Assembly: GCF_020215705.1 (NCBI RefSeq) | Contig: NZ_JAIWNB010000006.1 | Coordinates: 62,001 to 126,000 of the forward strand | DNA length: 64,000 nt | Direction of reading: 5' to 3' | Origin: Nonomuraea aurantiaca | Lineage (GTDB): Bacteria > Actinomycetota > Actinomycetes > Streptosporangiales > Streptosporangiaceae | In this document: positions 59,565-64,000 of the stretch, one piece after another | Layout: every line of letters begins with the position of its first letter | How positions within the stretch are numbered: position 1 is the first letter of the stretch | Notes under the pieces: generated by a model | The model's database searches: none | What the model was told of the DNA's origin: nothing | The model's input: only the letters and a program-made list of their open reading frames with translations | Program-made: the position numbers and the translations under genes

Positions 59565-60599
59565 GTGACCTCTACTGCTGTGACGCCGCGCCCGCACGGC
59601 GTTCAGCATCGGCGGCTCACCGTTCTCCTGGTCCTGCTCGGGGCCGTCGTGATCGGCGTGGTGCTGAGCATCACGATCGGCGCCAAGTCCGTGCCGCCGG
59701 CCGACGCCTGGCACGCGCTCACCGCCCCGACCGGTACCGAGAACGACATCGTCATCCGCTCGCTGCGCGTCCCGAGGACCGTGCTCGGCGTGCTGGCCGG
59801 CCTGGCGCTGGGCGTCGCGGGCGCGCTCATGCAGGGCCACACCCGCAACCCGCTCGCCGACCCCGGCCTGCTCGGCGTGACCCAGGGGGCGGCGTTCGCG
59901 ATGGTCGCCTCGATCATCCTGCTGGGCGCCTCCAGCCTGCTCGCCTACATCTGGTTCGGCCTGGCCGGCGCCCTGATCGCCAGTGTCGGCGTGTTCGCGC
60001 TCGGCATGGTCGGCGGGCGCGGCGGCCCGACGCCGGTCACGCTCGCCCTGGCGGGCACCGCCGTGAGCGCCTTCCTGTACGCGCTGACCTCCGCGATCGT
60101 GCTCCTGGACGAGCAGGCGATGGACGTGTTCAGGTTCTGGCAGGCCGGCTCCATCGCCGCCCGGGGCTCCGAGGTGGTCTGGCAGGTGCTGCCGTTCATC
60201 CTGGCCGGCCTGGTGCTGGCGATGGTCAACGCCCCGGGACTGAACGCGCTGGCCCTCGGTGAGGACGTCGCCCGCGGCCTCGGCCAGAACATCGCCCTCA
60301 CCCGCACCGTCGGCGTCGCCGCCGTCACCCTGCTCACCGGCGCCTCGGTGGCCGCCTGCGGGTCGCTGGCGTTCGTCGGGCTGATCGTGCCGCACCTGGT
60401 CCGCCCGCTGTCCGGCACCGACCATCGGTGGCTGCTGCCGTACTCCGGGCTGGTCGGCGCCGCGCTGCTGCTGCTCGCCGACGTGATCGGCCGCGTCGTC
60501 GCCCCGCCGGGCGAGCTGGAGGTCGGCGTGGTGCTCGCGCTGCTCGGCGCCCCCTTCTTCGTCGTCCTGGTCCGCCGCAGGAAGCCGGTGCGGCTGTGA
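59565..60599 (+). CDS. FecCD-family siderophore permease (first subunit)
   Basis: 344 residues with about nine to ten helices. FecCD signatures: VIRSLRVPRTVLGVLAGLAL, GALMQGHTRNPLADPGLLGV, MDVFRFWQAGSIAARGSEVV, ASVAACGSLAFVGLIVPHLV and GELEVGVVLALLGAPFFVVL. GTG 59565 has AAGGAGG at 59551-59557. A GCCTCAC-N3-GTGAGGC hairpin at 59526-59542 precedes the Shine-Dalgarno. It forms a heterodimeric channel with the next gene. The junction between them is a degenerate triplication. Confidence 0.95.
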   Translation: MTSTAVTPRPHGVQHRRLTVLLVLLGAVVIGVVLSITIGAKSVPPADAWHALTAPTGTENDIVIRSLRVPRTVLGVLAGLALGVAGALMQGHTRNPLADPGLLGVTQGAAFAMVASIILLGASSLLAYIWFGLAGALIASVGVFALGMVGGRGGPTPVTLALAGTAVSAFLYALTSAIVLLDEQAMDVFRFWQAGSIAARGSEVVWQVLPFILAGLVLAMVNAPGLNALALGEDVARGLGQNIALTRTVGVAAVTLLTGASVAACGSLAFVGLIVPHLVRPLSGTDHRWLLPYSGLVGAALLLLADVIGRVVAPPGELEVGVVLALLGAPFFVVLVRRRKPVRL

Positions 60600-60700
60600 C
60601 GACGACTCTCCCGCTCTGGAAGACCGGTTGGGCTGTGATGATGACGACCGCGCTCAGCAGGCCGGTGCGGCCGTGATGACGACGATCCCGCTGCGGGTGG
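60585..60700. repeat. Triplicated 38-39 bp permease gene junction
   Basis: Copies starting with CCGGT(G/T)(C/G)GGC(T/C)GTGA begin at 60585, 60624 and 60662. Each carries a stop/start junction: the first holds the stop of permease 1, the third holds the start of permease 2, and the middle one contains an unused ATGATGACGACC. Confidence 0.8.
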
Positions 60701-61719
60701 CGGGCCTGTCCTGGCGGGTACGGCCGCGCGCCGTCGCCGTCACGCTCGGCGGCCTGGCCCTCCTCGGCCTGCTCATGGCCCTGAACATGCGCATCGGCGA
60801 CATCCCGATGAGCCTGTCCCAGGTGCTGGGCGGCACGTTCGACGTCAACAGCGCCGACCACTTCGTGATCATGGAGCTCCGTCTGCCGCGCGCGCTGACC
60901 GGCGCCCTGGTGGGCGCGGCGCTGGCGCTGTCCGGCGCGATCATCCAGTCCATCGCGCGCAACCCGCTGGCCAGCCCCGAGATCCTCGGCGTCACCACCG
61001 GCGCCTCCGTCACGGTCGTGGCCGGGGTGGTGGCCAGCGGCAGCGCGTACGGCGGGGTCAGCGGTCTGCTCTCGACCCTCGGCATCCCCCTCCTGGCCCT
61101 GCTCGGCGGCCTGACGGGAGCCGTGATCGTGTACGCGCTGGCCTGGCGGCGCGGGCTCGACGGCTACCGGCTGGTCCTGGTCGGCATCGGTGTGGCCGCG
61201 GTGTTCACCAACGTCAAGTACTGGCTGCTGACCGTCGGCGACGTGAACGACACCGGCAGAGCCATGGTCTGGATCAGCGGCTCACTCAACGGCCGGGGCT
61301 GGGAGCACGTGGTGCCCGTGGCGCTCGCGCTGGCCGTACTCGTGCCGCTGACGCTACTCGGCACCCGCTCGCTCGACGCGCTGCGCTTCGGCGACGACAC
61401 GGTCACCGCGCTCGGCCTGCGGATGAACCCGGCGCGCGCGCTGATGATCCTCGCCGCGGTGCTCCTGGCCGCCGTCGCCACGGCCTCGGCGGGCCCGATC
61501 GCGTTCGTCGCGCTGGCCGCGCCGCAGGTCGCGCTCCGGCTGACCCGCTACGGCCAGCCGCCGCTGTTGTCGTCGGCGGTGGTCGGCGCCGTGCTGACCG
61601 CCGCGGCCGACCTGATCGCGCGTACCGTCTTCTCCCCGATCGAACTGCCCGTCGGCGTCGTGACCGCGGTCCTCGGCGCCCCGTACCTGATCCACTTGAT
61701 CTGGAAGGCGCGCAAATGA
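60676..61719 (+). CDS. FecCD-family siderophore permease (second subunit)
   Basis: 347 residues from ATG 60676; GTG 60673 is possible. Same family: [80 protein letters not shown] and [20 protein letters not shown]. Its sequence is different enough from the first subunit that the pair is an old heterodimer, despite the triplicated junction. The stop overlaps the ATPase start (ATGA). Confidence 0.95.
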   Translation: MTTIPLRVAGLSWRVRPRAVAVTLGGLALLGLLMALNMRIGDIPMSLSQVLGGTFDVNSADHFVIMELRLPRALTGALVGAALALSGAIIQSIARNPLASPEILGVTTGASVTVVAGVVASGSAYGGVSGLLSTLGIPLLALLGGLTGAVIVYALAWRRGLDGYRLVLVGIGVAAVFTNVKYWLLTVGDVNDTGRAMVWISGSLNGRGWEHVVPVALALAVLVPLTLLGTRSLDALRFGDDTVTALGLRMNPARALMILAAVLLAAVATASAGPIAFVALAAPQVALRLTRYGQPPLLSSAVVGAVLTAAADLIARTVFSPIELPVGVVTAVLGAPYLIHLIWKARK

Positions 61720-62498
61720 GGCTCCAGGCCGTCGACGTCAAGCTCGGGTACGGCGATCGCACCATCGTCGATGGGCTCGACCTCGGCATCGAGGCGGGCA
61801 CGGTCACCACGATCATCGGTCCTAACGGCTGCGGCAAGTCCACCCTGCTGCGCGCGCTCGGCCGGCTGCTCCGGCCGCAGGGCGGCGAGGTGCTGCTCGA
61901 CGGCAAGCGCATCGACCGGACCCCCACCCGCGAGGTGGCCAAGATCCTCGGCGTACTGCCCCAGGCGCCCACCGCGCCGGAAGGGCTGACGGTCGCCGAC
62001 CTGGTCGCCAGGGGCAGGCACCCGCACCAGACCTGGTATCGGCAGTGGTCGTCGGACGACGAGTCGGCCGTGGACGAGGCCCTGACCATGACCGGCCTGG
62101 CAGACCTCGCCGAACGCCCCCTGGACGAGCTCTCGGGCGGGCAGCGTCAGCGGGCCTGGATCTCCATGGCGCTGGCCCAAGGCACCGATCTGCTGCTGCT
62201 CGACGAGCCGACCACGTTCCTGGACCTGGCGCACCAGGTGGAGGTCCTGGAGCTGGTACGGCACCTGCACGGGGCGGCGGGCCGGACCATCGTCATGGTC
62301 CTGCACGACCTCAACCTGGCGGCCCGCTACACCGACCGGCTGGTGGCCATGCGGGGCGGCCGGGTGGTGGCCGCGGGCGACCCGCACGAGGTGCTGACGG
62401 AGGACCTGCTGCGGGAGGTGTTCGAACTGGACGCCAAGATCATCGCCGACCCGGTGGCAGGCACGCCCCTCGTCATCCCCATCGGCACCCACCGCTGA
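61716..62498 (+). CDS. Siderophore ABC transporter ATP-binding protein (FecE/FepC type)
   Basis: 260 residues. Walker [13 protein letters not shown]-loop [31 protein letters not shown] as in FepC-like proteins, signature LSGGQRQR, Walker [13 protein letters not shown] and switch [12 protein letters not shown]. All catalytic residues are intact. It powers the FecCD channel. With the divergent binding protein the importer set is complete. Confidence 0.96.
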   Translation: MRLQAVDVKLGYGDRTIVDGLDLGIEAGTVTTIIGPNGCGKSTLLRALGRLLRPQGGEVLLDGKRIDRTPTREVAKILGVLPQAPTAPEGLTVADLVARGRHPHQTWYRQWSSDDESAVDEALTMTGLADLAERPLDELSGGQRQRAWISMALAQGTDLLLLDEPTTFLDLAHQVEVLELVRHLHGAAGRTIVMVLHDLNLAARYTDRLVAMRGGRVVAAGDPHEVLTEDLLREVFELDAKIIADPVAGTPLVIPIGTHR

Positions 62499-62558
62499 CG
62501 GCCCGGCGACGGTTCAGCCGAGCTCGGTCAGCGCCCGCCGTACATCCTCATTTCCGAT

Positions 62559-63740
62559 CTACTTGGAATTGTCGTCGCCGAGAATGGCGTCCACGAACAC
62601 CTCGGGATCAAAGGGCGCCAGGTCGTCGGGGCCCTCGCCGAGCCCCGCCAGCTTGACCGGAACCCCCAGCTCCCGCTGGACCGAGATGACGATGCCGCCC
62701 TTGGCCGTGCCGTCGAGCTTGGTCAGCGCGATGCCGGTGATGTTGACGACCTCGGCGAACACCTGGGCCTGCCGCATCCCGTTCTGGCCGGTGGTGGCGT
62801 CGAGGACGAGGAGCACCTCGTCGACGGTGGCCTTCTTCTCGATGACCCGCTTGACCTTGCCCAGCTCGTCCATGAGGCCGGTCTTGGTGTGCAGGCGGCC
62901 GGCGGTGTCGACGATGACGACGTCGACCTTCTCCTCGATGCCCTTGGCCGTGGCGTCGAAGGCGACAGAGGCGGGATCGCCGCCCTCGGGCCCGCGTACG
63001 ACGTCGGCGCCCACCCGGTCACCCCAGGTCTGGAGCTGGTCGGCGGCGGCGGCCCGGAACGTGTCCGCCGCGCCGAGCACGACCTTCTTGCCGTCGCCGA
63101 TCAGCGCGCGGGCCAGCTTGCCGGTGGTGGTGGTCTTGCCGGTGCCGTTGACGCCGACGACGAGCACGACGGCGGGCCGCTCACCGTGCTTCTGGATGTG
63201 CAGCGTACGGTCCAGATCGGGGTTGATCTGGATGAGCAGCTGCTCCCGGAGCAGCTTGCGCACCTCCTCGGGGGTGCGACTGCCGAGCACCTTGACCTTC
63301 GTGCGTAGCTCCTCGACCATGGCGCGCGTCGGCGCCACGCCGACGTCGGCGGTGATCAGGCTCTCCTCGATCTCGTCCCAGACCTCGTCGTCGAGGCGGT
63401 CGCGGGACAGCAGTTCCAGCAGGCCGCGCCCGAGCGTGCTCTGCGAGCGGGCCAGCCGGGAGCGCAGCCGCACCATCCGGCCGGCGGACGGCGGCGGCAC
63501 CTCGATCTCGGGCGCGACGACAGTGGGTTGCGCGGGCGGCGGGAGCGTGGTGGTCGCCCCTCCCCCCTCGCCCTCCTCCGCGGCGCTGGGCGCCGGCCGC
63601 TGCTCGGGGAGCGTGGGCGCCTGGGGCGGCTCGACCGGCGGCGCGCCCTTGCCACCGGGCCTGAAGAGCAGGAAAAGGCCGCCGGCCGCCAGCAGGGCGA
63701 CGACGACCACGATCACGATGACGCCGAGGTAACCATCCAC
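62559..63740 (-). CDS. ftsY: Signal recognition particle receptor FtsY
   Basis: 393 residues. N-terminal membrane anchor (VIVIVVVVALLAAGGLFLLF), a Pro/Glu-rich acidic linker, and the N domain from about 95. The SRP-type GTPase (NG) domain has G1 VVGVNGTGKTTTTGKLA, the insertion-box AADTFRAAAADQL, G3 DTAGR, G4 TKLDGTAKGG, and a closing GLGEGPDDLAPFDPEVFVDA. It docks ribosome-SRP complexes at the membrane. GTG 63740 is the start, giving the membrane-anchored actinobacterial form. It lies downstream of smc on the same strand, a conserved actinobacterial order. Confidence 0.98.
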   Translation of the reverse strand: MDGYLGVIVIVVVVALLAAGGLFLLFRPGGKGAPPVEPPQAPTLPEQRPAPSAAEEGEGGGATTTLPPPAQPTVVAPEIEVPPPSAGRMVRLRSRLARSQSTLGRGLLELLSRDRLDDEVWDEIEESLITADVGVAPTRAMVEELRTKVKVLGSRTPEEVRKLLREQLLIQINPDLDRTLHIQKHGERPAVVLVVGVNGTGKTTTTGKLARALIGDGKKVVLGAADTFRAAAADQLQTWGDRVGADVVRGPEGGDPASVAFDATAKGIEEKVDVVIVDTAGRLHTKTGLMDELGKVKRVIEKKATVDEVLLVLDATTGQNGMRQAQVFAEVVNITGIALTKLDGTAKGGIVISVQRELGVPVKLAGLGEGPDDLAPFDPEVFVDAILGDDNSK

Positions 63741-63876
63741 AACAGGTCAGTTTTCCAGATGGACCGGCATGCTGATGACCCGCGCCGCGCGGACCGGGCA
63801 GATCGGGGCGCCGACGATCAGTCCCGGACCATCAGTACCGGACGCCCGGGACCGGACGACTGGGGCCGGGCCGGCG

Positions 63877-64000
63877 TCAGGCGGACTCGCGCTCCCGGAG
63901 CCGCTGGCTGACCACCTGGGTGACGCCGTCGCCGCGCATCGACACGCCGTAGAGGGCGTCGGCGATCTCCATCGTCCGCTTGTTGTGGGTGATGACGATC
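63877..64000 (-). CDS. smc: Chromosome segregation protein SMC, C-terminal end (truncated by window)
   Basis: The last 40 codons are visible: [20 protein letters not shown] followed by [19 protein letters not shown], then TGA at 63877-63879. This is the C-terminal ATPase-lobe ending of SMC (D-loop/H-loop region with THNKRTME). The rest lies beyond the window. The 136-bp gap to ftsY contains GGACCGG-type short repeats only. Confidence 0.95.
   Translation of the reverse strand, partial: IVITHNKRTMEIADALYGVSMRGDGVTQVVSQRLRERESA

Overview
The window is very GC-rich, with dense genes, GC-biased third codon positions, many GTG/TTG starts, leaderless promoters, and regulators of the LacI, TetR, MerR, SorC and XRE families. 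Gene content (SigR-like sigma factor, IdeR-type iron box, XylFGH-type and sugar-type ABC importers, typA, ftsY next to smc) points to a filamentous actinomycete chromosome, probably Streptosporangiaceae (Nonomuraea-like). The family-level placement is inferred from content only. I see no prophage, transposase, plasmid or CRISPR features. This is a chromosomal region combining housekeeping and catabolic genes.

Layout. 0-6.3 kb: truncated DeoR regulator, tRNA-Lys, nucleoside hydrolase, OsmC protein, a membrane/NAD-domain protein with ApbE, a holin-like membrane protein, and a lyase homologue without the usual MIO triad. 6.3-14.3 kb: LacI regulator with its operators, an amidohydrolase plus cysteine-dioxygenase-like pair, an MFS-FhuF pair, a second LacI regulator, and an MFS/ArsR divergent pair. 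14.4-23.3 kb: a SorC regulator and a seven-gene, translationally coupled sugar or polyol operon (XylFGH-type importer, two FGGY kinases, phosphatase, dehydrogenase). 23.3-26.4 kb: a second sugar importer on the minus strand, preceded by the same operator word found beside the LacI gene at 10.88 kb.

26.8-38.6 kb: class B PBP, a MerR/aldo-keto reductase pair with twin 19-bp-spacer promoters, TetR/beta-glucosidase, a secreted coiled-coil protein, a 1005-residue M14 peptidase, an aldehyde dehydrogenase and an alpha/beta hydrolase. 38.7-45.1 kb: a tandemly duplicated two-gene module. Each copy pairs a large NB-ARC/LuxR regulator with a truncated, catalytically incomplete relative of AMP-forming ligases. 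I consider this the least explained system in the window. 45.2-58.3 kb: TetR, TypA, a large unknown membrane protein, DUF2079 and DUF2461 proteins, a polysaccharide deacetylase, XRE-cupin/EamA, a MEDS-HATPase protein, a SigR-like sigma factor without an adjacent anti-sigma gene, and a PLP enzyme. 58.4-62.5 kb: a complete iron-siderophore importer around an IdeR-type box. 62.6-64 kb: ftsY and the 3' end of smc.

Two features recur. Short degenerate tandem duplications sit at gene 3' ends, often across stop codons, in at least nine places, with one more inside a coding region. Several promoters are probably leaderless, with the -10 box ending about 6-7 nt before the start codon.
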